DNA of 64,000 bases, from positions 1 through 64,000 of the forward strand of contig CALDKB010000054.1 of NCBI GenBank assembly GCA_937899245.1, written 5' to 3'. Below, in pieces: positions 8,330 through 16,681 of the stretch; within the stretch, counting starts at the first letter, position 1; each line of letters begins with the position of its first letter. The position numbers and the translations under genes are program-made. A model generated the notes under the pieces. The model was not told the origin of the DNA. It worked only from the letters and a program-made list of their open reading frames with translations, and did not search any database. This stretch comes from an uncultured Bacteroidales bacterium. Lineage in GTDB: Bacteria; Bacteroidota; Bacteroidia; Bacteroidales; ML635J-15.

Positions 8330-8485
8330 TCATTGTAAAATAGAAGAATCGTTACTGAACTTTAGTTCGTCCAATTTAGAGAACATTTCTACAACATTCT
8401 CATCTTTCATTACATTTTTTTTACATGAGCTGAAACTCATAACACAAACTATGACTAATGTCATATACACAAAAACTCTTTTCAT
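8330..8485 (-). CDS. Very small lipoprotein (51 aa)
   Basis: A short frame from the ATG at 8485 to TGA at 8330. It encodes a basic start and hydrophobic core (KRVFVYMTLVIVCVMSFSSC). The Cys and following KK form a typical Bacteroidota lipobox (FSSC-KK). About 30 residues follow (NVMKDENVVEMFSKLDELKF..). It sits directly upstream of the outer-membrane barrel gene in the same direction. The lipobox is the main support; no homologous family recognised, so the call could be wrong. Confidence 0.55.
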   Translation of the reverse strand: MKRVFVYMTLVIVCVMSFSSCKKNVMKDENVVEMFSKLDELKFSNDSSILQ

Positions 8486-8589
8486 GACAATTAAATTTTA
8501 TGATTACTTCGCAATGTTAAAAAAGTATGGTATATTGAGCATAGATAACATGTCTTTAACTTTATTTTAATTTTTGGTAGTTAAAAAAT

Positions 8590-10797
8590 TTAATCTCTGT
8601 CAATTGCAAATCTTATACCTAAATAGAATTTCCGTCCGTCGATTGGCCCCCAGATGAGCGACGAGTCGAAGTAGTTGCCAAAGGGGTCGCCAGCAGCAAT
8701 AATCGGGTCTTTCTGCGTGAAGTTGAAGATGTTCTCAACGCCGGCATAGATGCTCCATTTCTTGAAGAACTTGGTAATCTGTGCGTTGAAGATGTTGTAT
8801 GCCTTGAATTTTTCGTCTCTGCGATATTCCTCGGGATTTGTGGCTGTTGACGGAATTCTGCCCGGTCCGTTGAACTGAGCTGTGAAGTCGAACTGCCATT
8901 TTTCGAGCTTTGTGCGGTACGATGTTGTAAGCAGGCCTTTGAAGCGGCTCATCAATGGCGACTCCACGAGATTGCCGTCGATGGTCTGGCGAACGTCGTT
9001 GTAGCGGAATGCGCCTGTGATGTCCCAGCCCTTGAGTACTTCGCACGAGGCTTCAATCTGGTATGTGTTTGAGAATGATTTGCCTTCTAGGTTGTAGAAT
9101 TCAACGATTCCCGGAGTTTCGAAGTCGGCTACAATCTGCTTCACGAAGTCGGTGCGGTAATATTCGGCCGTGATGTTCAGCAGACGATCGCTGATTGGAA
9201 TGCTTGCCGAGAATGTAGCTCCGTAGTTCCACGCTTCCTCAAGGTCGAGGTTGTCGAAGATTATCATTCTTCGCGACGATGCCAGCAAAAACGAATTTTC
9301 GCCCAAGACATTTGCTTTGCGGAATGCGCGTCCTGCCGATGCTCTCAACGTTAGGTATTCGTTGATGCTATATTTGAGGTTCAGTCGTGGGGTGACGAGA
9401 AATCCGTACTGGTTGTGGTAGTCGCCACGCAACCCGGCAATCATATTGAAACTGCCGAAATGTCCGGTATATTGGAAAAATGCTCCAGGAACGGCTTCAA
9501 CATCGTTCATTGTGCTGTCGTTGAGCAGCTGGTGCAGATTTTCGTATTTCATACTTATGCCTGCTGTGTACTGGTGCTTTTCGTCTGTGTCGAATGCCGA
9601 TTTCCACAAGAGGTTGCCGTACAAACTGTTCTGGCTTGCGTCGAAGTCGTTGTGCCCGTAGTACGAATCCTGATGGTGTGTTACGAAGTTCACAATCATA
9701 GCTATGCTCTGGTAGTCCTTTTCGGGGAAAACATACCCGCATTTTACGAATGCTTCGCCGCGTTGCGAGTGAATCTTTATCTTGTAAAGTTCGCTCTGCG
9801 TTGTGTCGTAGGTAGGGTGGCTTTCGCTAATCTGCCCGTTGAGGCGAGTTTCGTCGATGTACTTGATTCCGGCGCGCAATGTCAGGTTTTTGCCAAAATA
9901 GTCCCAGCGGTTGAAGAGGTTGTATTGCGTTGTGCTTGGCGAGTCGTAGAAATTGTCGTCGTTGCGGTCCATGCTGATGAAACGGTGCTGGGCGTGTGCG
10001 AAAACCTGCGTGCTCAGTTTTTCAGTAACCTTTATCGGCGCGTCGATGTTCAGTTCGGCATTGCCGTGTGAACTTCCCATTACGTTGAGCGAAAGCTTGT
10101 CTGAACTTCGCGGTTTCTTGTACTCGATGTTGATCTGTCCTGTTACGGCATCGTAGCCGTTAATTACAGTCGACGTACCCTTTGAAATTTGCATCGATGT
10201 CATCCATGGGCCAGGAATGAATCCAAGTGCATACGGCTGCGAGAGTCCGTAGAGGTTTGGAATGTTTTCGGTAAGGAACTGGACGTATTTGCCTGCAAGT
10301 CCGAGAAGTTTTATTTGCTTCGATCCTGTTGCAGCGTCGCTGCTGCCTGCATCTACCGAGGCGTTGGTCTCGAAGCTTTCGGAAAGGTTGCAGCAGGCGG
10401 CCTTGCAGAGTTCCTGTCCGGAAATGTCCTGTACGTTGCCGATCTCCATGCGCGAATATCGCGAACTGGCGCTTCGCTCGTTTATGGTGACTTCGTCGAG
10501 CATTTCGCCCGAAGAAAGTATCACTTCTATCGACTTGCGCTTTTCGGAAATGGTAATAGTGTCGCTTTTGTAGCCCACAAAGCTGACTATAAGCTTGTCT
10601 GTTGAATCTATTTTGTCAATCCTGAAATTTCCGCTAATGTCGGAAATCGTACCTGTGGTTGAGTTCTCCCAATATATGTTGGCGCCTAATAACGTCTGTT
10701 TTTCACCGTCGATAATCTCGTAGACGGTGCCGCTAATTTGGGCTTTCAGCCCTGTAGAAATAGCAACAATTGCTATTGCCAAAAATATCTTTTTCAT
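8590..10797 (-). CDS. TonB-dependent receptor with carboxypeptidase-like N-terminal domain (metal-related type)
   Basis: 735 residues from the ATG at 10797, chosen for its signal peptide (KKIFLAIAIVAISTGLKAQ). Residues about 20-100 are the CarboxypepD_reg-like domain (ISGTVYEI, GTISDISGNFRI, VSFVGYKSDTI). Residues about 130-245 are the plug (IKLLGLAGKYVQFLTENIP, GFIPGPWMTSMQISKG, NGYDAVTGQINIEY). The remainder is a 22-strand-type barrel ending GRKFYLGIRFAID. Such receptors import a ligand across the outer membrane using TonB energy. The plug variant, and the HYC_CC_PP gene just upstream, are found with copper or other metal uptake and handling in Bacteroidota; this substrate is inferred. A palindrome (10971-10995) separates it from the upstream gene. 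Confidence 0.9.
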   Translation of the reverse strand: MKKIFLAIAIVAISTGLKAQISGTVYEIIDGEKQTLLGANIYWENSTTGTISDISGNFRIDKIDSTDKLIVSFVGYKSDTITISEKRKSIEVILSSGEMLDEVTINERSASSRYSRMEIGNVQDISGQELCKAACCNLSESFETNASVDAGSSDAATGSKQIKLLGLAGKYVQFLTENIPNLYGLSQPYALGFIPGPWMTSMQISKGTSTVINGYDAVTGQINIEYKKPRSSDKLSLNVMGSSHGNAELNIDAPIKVTEKLSTQVFAHAQHRFISMDRNDDNFYDSPSTTQYNLFNRWDYFGKNLTLRAGIKYIDETRLNGQISESHPTYDTTQSELYKIKIHSQRGEAFVKCGYVFPEKDYQSIAMIVNFVTHHQDSYYGHNDFDASQNSLYGNLLWKSAFDTDEKHQYTAGISMKYENLHQLLNDSTMNDVEAVPGAFFQYTGHFGSFNMIAGLRGDYHNQYGFLVTPRLNLKYSINEYLTLRASAGRAFRKANVLGENSFLLASSRRMIIFDNLDLEEAWNYGATFSASIPISDRLLNITAEYYRTDFVKQIVADFETPGIVEFYNLEGKSFSNTYQIEASCEVLKGWDITGAFRYNDVRQTIDGNLVESPLMSRFKGLLTTSYRTKLEKWQFDFTAQFNGPGRIPSTATNPEEYRRDEKFKAYNIFNAQITKFFKKWSIYAGVENIFNFTQKDPIIAAGDPFGNYFDSSLIWGPIDGRKFYLGIRFAIDRD

Positions 10798-10970
10798 CGT
10801 TTTGCTTTTTAACATCCCGCCTTGAGTGATGTTGAAGCGAAGGCTCGGTTCCCTATGTGTTTTTGTGTCGTGGCTTCGTCTGTCGCTTGTCCGGCGGTAA
10901 ATATTGTTTGCTGTTTGTCGTATCATACAACGATGCTTTGCATCATGAAAATGATTTGACAGAATTTCTT

Positions 10971-10995
10971 TAAAATCTCATTATATGAGATTTTA
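10971..10995. promoter_or_regulatory. Palindrome between HYC_CC_PP and TonB-receptor genes
   Basis: TAAAATCTCAT and its exact complement ATGAGATTTTA around TAT. It lies 1-2 nt after the HYC_CC_PP stop (minus strand). It could be an attenuator, a terminator, or an operator for a metal-responsive repressor. Confidence 0.55.
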
Positions 10996-10996
10996 A

Positions 10997-11467
10997 TCAT
11001 AACCTGAAGCAGGAGAGCGACGGGCTTAGCGTGCCATCGTGAAGTGTTTTCGCTTTGGGCGGGGCCTTGTTGATTGCAGTGTATTTACTGCAGGAGTAGT
11101 ATTCTGATGTTGCAAATATTGTGCTTGCCACGAAAAGTTGTTGCGTGATTTGTGCCATAGGCAAAGGATTGCTGTTTTCACCGTAGAACAAATGCTTAAG
11201 CGAAAAAAACGTAACGTGGGTGTGGTCGAGGTGATTTATGCAGTCGCAATCTTTTTTGCAGCCGTGATGGTGGCACTCGTCGTGATGGCCGTGGGAATGT
11301 TCCATGCACTTGTGGTTGTGTGAAATTTCACCGAACTCAAAAAGGCTTATTTCCTTGTGCTCTTCGTGGCAATGCTGGCAGAAGTAGTACTCGTACACGA
11401 ATCCGTTTGATGTCAGAAAGACCATCAGGGCGGTGGAAAGTGCCAATATGCTGTTTATAAATTTCAT
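10997..11467 (-). CDS. HYC_CC_PP family His/Cys-rich protein, probably metal-linked
   Basis: 156 residues from the ATG at 11467, with a signal-like segment (KFINSILALSTALMVFLTS). The family landmarks are present: YYFCQHCHEEH (the HYC region), KKDCDCINH (the CC region) and NKAPPKA (the PP region). Between them lies a dense His/Cys stretch (HNHKCMEHSHGHHDECHHHG) that should bind soft or transition metals. In Bacteroidota this family is typically found next to TonB receptors and HMA proteins, as here. A -7 box (11474-11481) lies only 6 nt before the ATG, which suggests a nearly leaderless transcript. Metal identity (copper, zinc or cobalt) is not decided by the sequence. Confidence 0.8.
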   Translation of the reverse strand: MKFINSILALSTALMVFLTSNGFVYEYYFCQHCHEEHKEISLFEFGEISHNHKCMEHSHGHHDECHHHGCKKDCDCINHLDHTHVTFFSLKHLFYGENSNPLPMAQITQQLFVASTIFATSEYYSCSKYTAINKAPPKAKTLHDGTLSPSLSCFRL

Positions 11468-11473
11468 ACACTG

Positions 11474-11481
11474 CAAAGTTA
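11474..11481 (-). promoter_or_regulatory. -7 box of the HYC_CC_PP gene
   Basis: TAACTTTG on the minus strand, only 6 nt before the ATG at 11467; transcription would begin at or next to the start codon. Confidence 0.5.
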
Positions 11482-11594
11482 GCCTATTTATCAATAGCTG
11501 TAATCTTTTTTTGAATAATTTAACAGAATCGATGTCGTGGTTGTTCGCTTGGCTTAATCAAAATATTTGATTTCGTTTGTTGAGTAAAAAATAA

Positions 11595-11602
11595 TATATT
11601 TG
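11595..11602 (+). promoter_or_regulatory. -7 box of trkH
   Basis: TATATTTG on the plus strand. It lies 5 nt before the ATG at 11608 and 56 nt before the preferred TTG at 11659. TTTG at 11576-11579 lies at 15-nt spacing, shorter than the usual ~19. Confidence 0.5.
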
Positions 11603-11658
11603 CAAATTTGTTTTCTGTCCAAAATGTTGGATGGATAAGAACGGATAAATGTAATATA

Positions 11659-13155
11659 TTGAAAAAGAAGATTATAGGACAAAATTTGCTGATTGTGGCG
11701 ATGCTTATGCTGGCATCGGCATTAGTTTCTTTGTACTATAATGTTAAGTATGACGAGAGTGATTTCTTGTCCTTGTTATGGCCGTCGCTATTGACATTTG
11801 CTGTAGGTGGCATGCTGTATTATATGGGACGCAGGGCGAAGAAGAAGCTTCACAAGGAGGACAATTTCCTGATTGTTACGTTGACCTGGATGTTGCTGAC
11901 CGTTTTGGGAATGCTGCCATATTTGTTTGAGGGCACTTTCGACAATATATCGGATGCTTTTTTCGAGACGATGTCTGGTTTCACGACAACTGGAGCCACA
12001 GTAATGAACAATATCGATTCGCAGCCGCATGGAATCTTGCTGTGGCGAAGCATAACTCAGTGGCTGGGCGGTTTGGGAGTCGTAGTGCTTACAATGGCAT
12101 TCTTCTCTCAGAATAACAAGACTTACGAAACCCAGTTGTTTTCTGCCGAATCGCCTGGCTTCGAGGTCGATAAACTCGGATCGCGTATCCGTAATACGGC
12201 GCAGAAGCTTTGGGTTATCTATATTGTGCTGACAATATTGTGTTTTACTGCATACTATCTTGGTCCGATGAATTTCTTCGATGCCGTTTGCCATTCGATG
12301 ACAACGGTTGCAACTGGCGGTTTCAGTACGCATCAGGCTAGTATAGCGTTCTGGGATTCCACTTACATCGAATACATTTGTATTCTGTTCATGTTCATGT
12401 GCGGCATGAACTTGGCCTTGTATTATTTCCTTATCGTTGGTCGTTTCAAAAGTTTCTGGCGCAATGAGGAACGTCGTTGGTATACCGCTATAATCTTGAT
12501 TATGACCGGCTTGTTTATGCTGCTGTTCTATTCGCTCGAATACACGTCCACATTGTCGGCCGAGCAATTGGCTTCGTTCCCTGACGGCTTTGAGAAGACA
12601 TTCCGAACAGCATTGTTCAATGTGGTCTCGATAATGACCTCGAGCGGATTCCAGGGGTCGTGCTATAATTATGTGGCATGGGGCGCCGCATTTGTTATTC
12701 CTACGGTAATCCTTATGGCCATTGGAGGATGTACGGGCTCTACCAGTGGTGGAATAAAGGTGTCGCGAATAGCAATCTGCATAAAGAATTTAATGGCCGA
12801 CCTTAAGCGCCAGTTGCATCCGCAGGGCGTTATTCCGGTTAGGTTCTCTAAACGTACGATTGACGATGCTATGGTGATGAGAGTTTCGGCATTCTTGGTT
12901 ATGTATCTTGTTATTGTCGTTGTAGGCACGCTGCTGCTTACCTGTATGGGAATTGATTTTTCAAGTTCGCTTGTTTCTACAATATCAGCTTTAAGCAATA
13001 TAGGACCGGCATACGGCGTTACGGGTCCGGCGACTACTTTTGCCGCTATTCCAGCCGCAGCCAAGTGGATATTGTCTATTATAATGCTGGTGGGCAGGCT
13101 GGAAATATTTACGGTACTATTATTGTTTACCAAGGAGTATAGGTCGGTAAGGTAG
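11659..13155 (+). CDS. trkH: TrkH-family potassium uptake membrane subunit
   Basis: About 498 residues with some ten transmembrane segments. The four selectivity-filter loops are visible: SGFTTTGATV, TVATGGFST, MTSSGFQGS and LSNIGPAYG. It forms the K+-translocating subunit of a Trk/Ktr system in the inner membrane; the regulatory TrkA partner is not in this window. An ATG exists at 11608, but it would sit only 5 nt after a -7 box (11595-11602) and adds 17 residues unlike TrkH N-termini. I therefore prefer the TTG at 11659, which begins LKKKIIGQNLL. The start is uncertain; the family is not. It is transcribed divergently from the HYC_CC_PP gene. Confidence 0.9.
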   Translation: MKKKIIGQNLLIVAMLMLASALVSLYYNVKYDESDFLSLLWPSLLTFAVGGMLYYMGRRAKKKLHKEDNFLIVTLTWMLLTVLGMLPYLFEGTFDNISDAFFETMSGFTTTGATVMNNIDSQPHGILLWRSITQWLGGLGVVVLTMAFFSQNNKTYETQLFSAESPGFEVDKLGSRIRNTAQKLWVIYIVLTILCFTAYYLGPMNFFDAVCHSMTTVATGGFSTHQASIAFWDSTYIEYICILFMFMCGMNLALYYFLIVGRFKSFWRNEERRWYTAIILIMTGLFMLLFYSLEYTSTLSAEQLASFPDGFEKTFRTALFNVVSIMTSSGFQGSCYNYVAWGAAFVIPTVILMAIGGCTGSTSGGIKVSRIAICIKNLMADLKRQLHPQGVIPVRFSKRTIDDAMVMRVSAFLVMYLVIVVVGTLLLTCMGIDFSSSLVSTISALSNIGPAYGVTGPATTFAAIPAAAKWILSIIMLVGRLEIFTVLLLFTKEYRSVR

Positions 13156-13222
13156 TTTTGGCGTCGGATGATCTTGTAATGCAAGGAAATAAAATGATTT
13201 GAAACTGTTAAATTGAGTATAT

Positions 13223-13645
13223 ATGAAGAATGTAATTTTAATTTTGAGTTGTGTGTTGTCGTTTTCTGCTGTTGCATTTGCCGACAAGCCATCGACAATT
13301 GATGCGCTTCCTAAAACAGCGCAGGAGTTTTTGAATACTTATTTTGCAAAGGATAAGGTTGCTTCCGTAATGCTTGACGAAAGCGATGGCGAGTTCAAGG
13401 TTCGTTTGGAAAGCGGTGCGAAAATCGAATTCAACAAGGTCGGTTCGTGGAAGGAAATCGAAGGTTTGACTTCTTTGCCAAAAGGCCTTGTTAGCAGCAA
13501 TATTTACGATTATGTTTCACATAATTTCAAGAAGTCGAAGGTCGTAAAGATTGAGCGCGACAAGAATGGTTTCGAAATCGAATTGTCGGATGGTCGTGAG
13601 CTCGAATTTGATTTGAATGGAAATTTCGTAAAGCTGGACGACTAG
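13223..13645 (+). CDS. Secreted PepSY-like (DUF2874-type) protein
   Basis: 140 residues with a signal peptide (KNVILILSCVLSFSAVAFA). The mature part contains two PepSY-like repeats. The first is ALPKTAQEFLNTYFAKDKV with VMLDESDGEFKVRLESG and IEFNKVGSWKEIEG. The second is GLVSSNIYDYVSHNF with VVKIERDKNGFEIELSDG and LEFDLNGNFVKLDD. The helix + beta-hairpin + 'G-W-xE-IEG' layout is that of small PepSY-like periplasmic proteins of Bacteroidota. Known PepSY domains are often linked to protease inhibition or envelope sensing, but no role can be assigned here. Followed by a strong terminator shared with the convergent gene. Confidence 0.85.
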   Translation: MKNVILILSCVLSFSAVAFADKPSTIDALPKTAQEFLNTYFAKDKVASVMLDESDGEFKVRLESGAKIEFNKVGSWKEIEGLTSLPKGLVSSNIYDYVSHNFKKSKVVKIERDKNGFEIELSDGRELEFDLNGNFVKLDD

Positions 13646-13662
13646 TAGGAATTATAGGAAAT

Positions 13663-13699
13663 AAAAAAATGGGGAGAACACATTCTCACCATTTTTTTT
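13663..13699. terminator. Bidirectional intrinsic terminator
   Basis: Arms 13663-13678 and 13683-13698 pair with a single G-T mismatch around the loop. The outer parts are A-runs and T-runs, so it can stop transcription from both the PepSY-like gene (plus) and the T9SS gene (minus), which converge here. Confidence 0.85.
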
Positions 13700-13707
13700 G
13701 GCAATCT

Positions 13708-14904
13708 TTATCTGCCGATAATGAATTTGCCGACTGCCTTTTTTGTGTCACCAGTTATCCTGATGATATAGTTTCCGGCCGGCAAGTCAGAAATGTCAAT
13801 CAGTTCTTCCTTGCTTGTGCTGGTAGTTTTTACAATACGACCTTGCATGTCGGTGATTTCTACGCTACCTTCGGCGTCGATTGAAATGAAATCGCTTGCT
13901 GGATTAGGGTAAATGTATGCATCTGCAGCATTATAATCTTCAATTCCTGCGTAATCCTTGTATGAATACAGGTAGTCGCAAACATATTGCAAGACATGTT
14001 CGTCGTCTACTGTGTACCAATGTTCTATTGTGTATAAGTTTGTGTTGTTGAATGTCTTCGGGCGTTCTGTTTCCGGCGAGTATGGCATGACGGCGTTTGC
14101 GATAAGTCTGTCGTCGTATTCGAAGAGCGACCTTTCGACAATATTGTTGCTGTTGTCGGTAACTCTGTATTCTGTGCAATTCCCGTTTGCATCGTAGAAG
14201 TAGTTCTGCTTGCTGTCGTTGTACCAGAAACCGTCTTCGTAATATTTCAGGTACACTTCATTGACGAATCCGGTTGTGTTATCGTATGAATATTCGTATT
14301 TTTCCGAGGGTTCCATGCCGTAGCCCCAAAGGTCGAAGTTGTAGGTTTCGCTTTTTAGTTTGCCATTTTCGTATTCGTATTCGACGTTTCCAAAAATTCT
14401 TCCTCCCATTGTCAGCTCGCTGAGAACTATTTGACCTTCACTGTTGTACGAGTATTCGTAAATGCCGCCAACTTCCCAGTCTGTAGCGCTGTTATAGTTC
14501 GTCCTGCTTGCCAGAAGTCCTTGCGCATTGTAGGTGTATTCTATGTAGTTCACTTTTTTCCAGTGGCTGTTGTCGAGCCATTGCCAGCCATCGATTCTAA
14601 CCAGTTGTCCGAGCTCGTTGTAACTTATCGAGTCGAAGTATGACATGCTTTGCGAAATCGAGTCAAATATTGCTATAACCTTGTTGTCGCTGTTGTAGTC
14701 GTATGTGTGGAATTCGTATTCGTCGTCTGTCTTCACGCCAATCAGGACATGGGTGTAGTTGCCGGAACGTCCAAGAAGCATTTGTTCGTTTTTGCTTAAG
14801 TTGAGGGCCGTTTCAAACCCTTTGGTTCTCATTTTGTGTGGATTCCCAGCAATTGCAAGGCTGGCTGCTATGCAAAAGATAAATGCAAGTGTGATTCTTT
14901 TCAT
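13708..14904 (-). CDS. Secreted protein with YD-like repeats and type A T9SS sorting domain
   Basis: 398 residues from the ATG at 14904 with a signal peptide (KRITLAFIFCIAASLAIAG). The body has a series of short repeats of RHS/YD flavour: YNELGQLVRIDGW, YTYNAQGLLASRTNYN, YSYNSEGQIVLSEL, YEYENGKLKSETYNFD, YDANGNCTEYRV. The last ~75 residues are a Por secretion C-terminal (type A) domain: YIYPNPASDFISI, EITDMQGRIVKT, DISDLPAGNYIIRI and KFIIGR. It should be exported by T9SS and attached to the cell surface or released. A -7 box lies 26 nt upstream (14931-14938). Specific function unknown. Confidence 0.85.
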   Translation of the reverse strand: MKRITLAFIFCIAASLAIAGNPHKMRTKGFETALNLSKNEQMLLGRSGNYTHVLIGVKTDDEYEFHTYDYNSDNKVIAIFDSISQSMSYFDSISYNELGQLVRIDGWQWLDNSHWKKVNYIEYTYNAQGLLASRTNYNSATDWEVGGIYEYSYNSEGQIVLSELTMGGRIFGNVEYEYENGKLKSETYNFDLWGYGMEPSEKYEYSYDNTTGFVNEVYLKYYEDGFWYNDSKQNYFYDANGNCTEYRVTDNSNNIVERSLFEYDDRLIANAVMPYSPETERPKTFNNTNLYTIEHWYTVDDEHVLQYVCDYLYSYKDYAGIEDYNAADAYIYPNPASDFISIDAEGSVEITDMQGRIVKTTSTSKEELIDISDLPAGNYIIRITGDTKKAVGKFIIGR

Positions 14905-14930
14905 TTGTTGTGCGTTTGTACTATGAGGCA

Positions 14931-14938
14931 CAAATTTA
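14931..14938 (-). promoter_or_regulatory. -7 box of 13708-14904
   Basis: TAAATTTG on the minus strand, 26 nt before the ATG at 14904; divergent from the box at 15004-15011. Confidence 0.55.
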
Positions 14939-15003
14939 TAAAAGGTTTTGTGTTTGACAATTTTTAGTAGCTAATAATTGCAGTCGAATCGGCAAAATCT
15001 TAT

Positions 15004-15011
15004 TACCTTTG
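15004..15011 (+). promoter_or_regulatory. -7 box of the first C69 gene
   Basis: TACCTTTG on the plus strand, 18 nt before the ATG at 15030. Confidence 0.55.
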
Positions 15012-15029
15012 TGATAAAAATAATAAGCA

Positions 15030-16625
15030 ATGAGAATCATATTTACCGTATTGATGATGTCGCTGGCGCTATTTGCGTTCGGACAGGAATATTACCAGAG
15101 TGAGGATTTTATAGGTGGAAATTGCACGAGCATAATGGTTGGCAAGAAAGCCAGCGCTGATGGTTCTGTGATTACATCTCACACTTGCGACGGTCGTTAC
15201 CGTACATGGATGTCGATTGAACCGGCTGCAAATTATAAGTCGGGAGCAATGCATCAGGTTTACAAGGGTACAATGCACACGATGGGCAAAACAGATACCG
15301 TCGGCTTGCGGCTGGCTGGTGAAATTCCACAGGCAGCACATACTTATGCCTATCTGAATACCGCTTATCCATGTATGAACGAAAAACAGCTTGCAATGGG
15401 CGAAACTACTTTTTCGGGTCCGGATACCTTGGTCAACAATAACGGAATGTTTCAGATTGAAGAGTTGGAACGCGTTGCGCTTATGCGCTGCACAACGGCA
15501 CGCGAAGCTATAAAGCTAATCGGTGAGCTGATTGCAGAATACGGCTACGGTGATGGTGGCGAGTGCATTACCATTGCCGACAAGAACGAGGTTTGGCAAA
15601 TGGAAATTCTTGGCGAAGGTCCCGATAAAATTGGAGGCGTTTGGGCTGCAAAGCGTATTCCCGACGATCATGTTGGAGTGTCGGCAAATATTCCAAGAAT
15701 AGGGCAGATGGAGCGCAATAACCCCGATTATTTTATGGCTTCCGACAACGTTGAGGAGGTTGCAAAAAAGTACGGACTTTGGGATGGAACGGAGCCTTTT
15801 GTATTTTGGAAGGCATTCAATTCGTCGTATGGCGCTGGAAAGAACTTTAAGGAACGAGAGTTCTTCATTCTCAGCAGCTTGGCACCGTCGCTTAACTTGA
15901 GCATGGATATGCCGGAATTGCCATTTTCGGTAAAGCCAGATGAAAATGTCGATGTCCGCAAGGTGATTGAACTTTTCCGCAGTACATACGAAGGCACCGA
16001 TCTCGACATGACCAGGAATGTTAAGTTGACAAAGGTTAAGCATCTTGACGATGGAACTATGGTTGACGATACGATTGTTAGTCCGGTTGCAAATCCTTGG
16101 TTGACGACAAATATGCGTAACACTTTGAATTTCATTGCTCCCGAAACCGTAACATTCCAGCGCACAGTGGCTGTGGCATGGTGCTCGTATTCGCACATTA
16201 TTCAGTTGCGCAGCTGGTTGCCCGATGAGGTTGGTGGTGTTTGCTGGATGTCGGTGGATAATCCTGCCGAAAGCCCGCGTATTCCTATTTTCTGCGGAAA
16301 TACGACTTTGCCAAAGGCATACGACATTTGCGGACAGAAGCAGTATGATGAAAATTCTATTTTGTGGTCGTACCGCAAGGCAAACAAGCTTGCAACTGTA
16401 GCATGGCAATCGTCTAAAAATCTTATTAATGGCACAGTCGCAAAATATGAAAATGAAGCTTTTTCTAGACTTAAAGATTTGGAAAACAAAGTAGTAGCCA
16501 ATGGTAATGCCAAAAAATCTGCAAAGATTCTCAATGATTATACTGCTGATTTCGTTTCACGCACCCAAGAAGGGTGGAAGGTTATGGAGCAGAGATTGTG
16601 GCTGATGTTTGGAATGGGATTTTGA
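15030..16625 (+). CDS. Family C69 dipeptidase (first paralog)
   Basis: 531 residues with a signal peptide (RIIFTVLMMSLALFAFGQ). After a short propeptide the N-terminal-nucleophile Cys (C32) sits in GGNCTSIMVGKKASADGS, the hallmark of C69/PepD-type Ntn hydrolases that self-process to expose this Cys. Other conserved parts are YPCMNEKQLAMGETTFSG, GDGGECITIADKNEVWQME and PDDHVGVSANIPRI. It probably cleaves dipeptides in the periplasm or at the surface. A paralog lies at 49111-50751. A -7 box (15004-15011) lies 18 nt upstream, divergent from the promoter of 13708-14904. It ends 56 nt before trmD. Confidence 0.9.
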   Translation: MRIIFTVLMMSLALFAFGQEYYQSEDFIGGNCTSIMVGKKASADGSVITSHTCDGRYRTWMSIEPAANYKSGAMHQVYKGTMHTMGKTDTVGLRLAGEIPQAAHTYAYLNTAYPCMNEKQLAMGETTFSGPDTLVNNNGMFQIEELERVALMRCTTAREAIKLIGELIAEYGYGDGGECITIADKNEVWQMEILGEGPDKIGGVWAAKRIPDDHVGVSANIPRIGQMERNNPDYFMASDNVEEVAKKYGLWDGTEPFVFWKAFNSSYGAGKNFKEREFFILSSLAPSLNLSMDMPELPFSVKPDENVDVRKVIELFRSTYEGTDLDMTRNVKLTKVKHLDDGTMVDDTIVSPVANPWLTTNMRNTLNFIAPETVTFQRTVAVAWCSYSHIIQLRSWLPDEVGGVCWMSVDNPAESPRIPIFCGNTTLPKAYDICGQKQYDENSILWSYRKANKLATVAWQSSKNLINGTVAKYENEAFSRLKDLENKVVANGNAKKSAKILNDYTADFVSRTQEGWKVMEQRLWLMFGMGF

Positions 16626-16681
16626 TGTTATGTTTGAAGATTTGATAATTTGAAGAATAAAAACTTATACACAACAGTCTT

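Noticed and set aside
11608..11658. ATG at 11608 as trkH start
   Set aside because: Only 5 nt behind the -7 box, so it would lie at the transcription start; the extra residues do not look like a TrkH N-terminus. Kept as an alternative, not chosen.
15516..16409. 297-codon antisense frame in the C69 gene
   Set aside because: Shadow of the conserved C69 peptidase on the plus strand; no domain.
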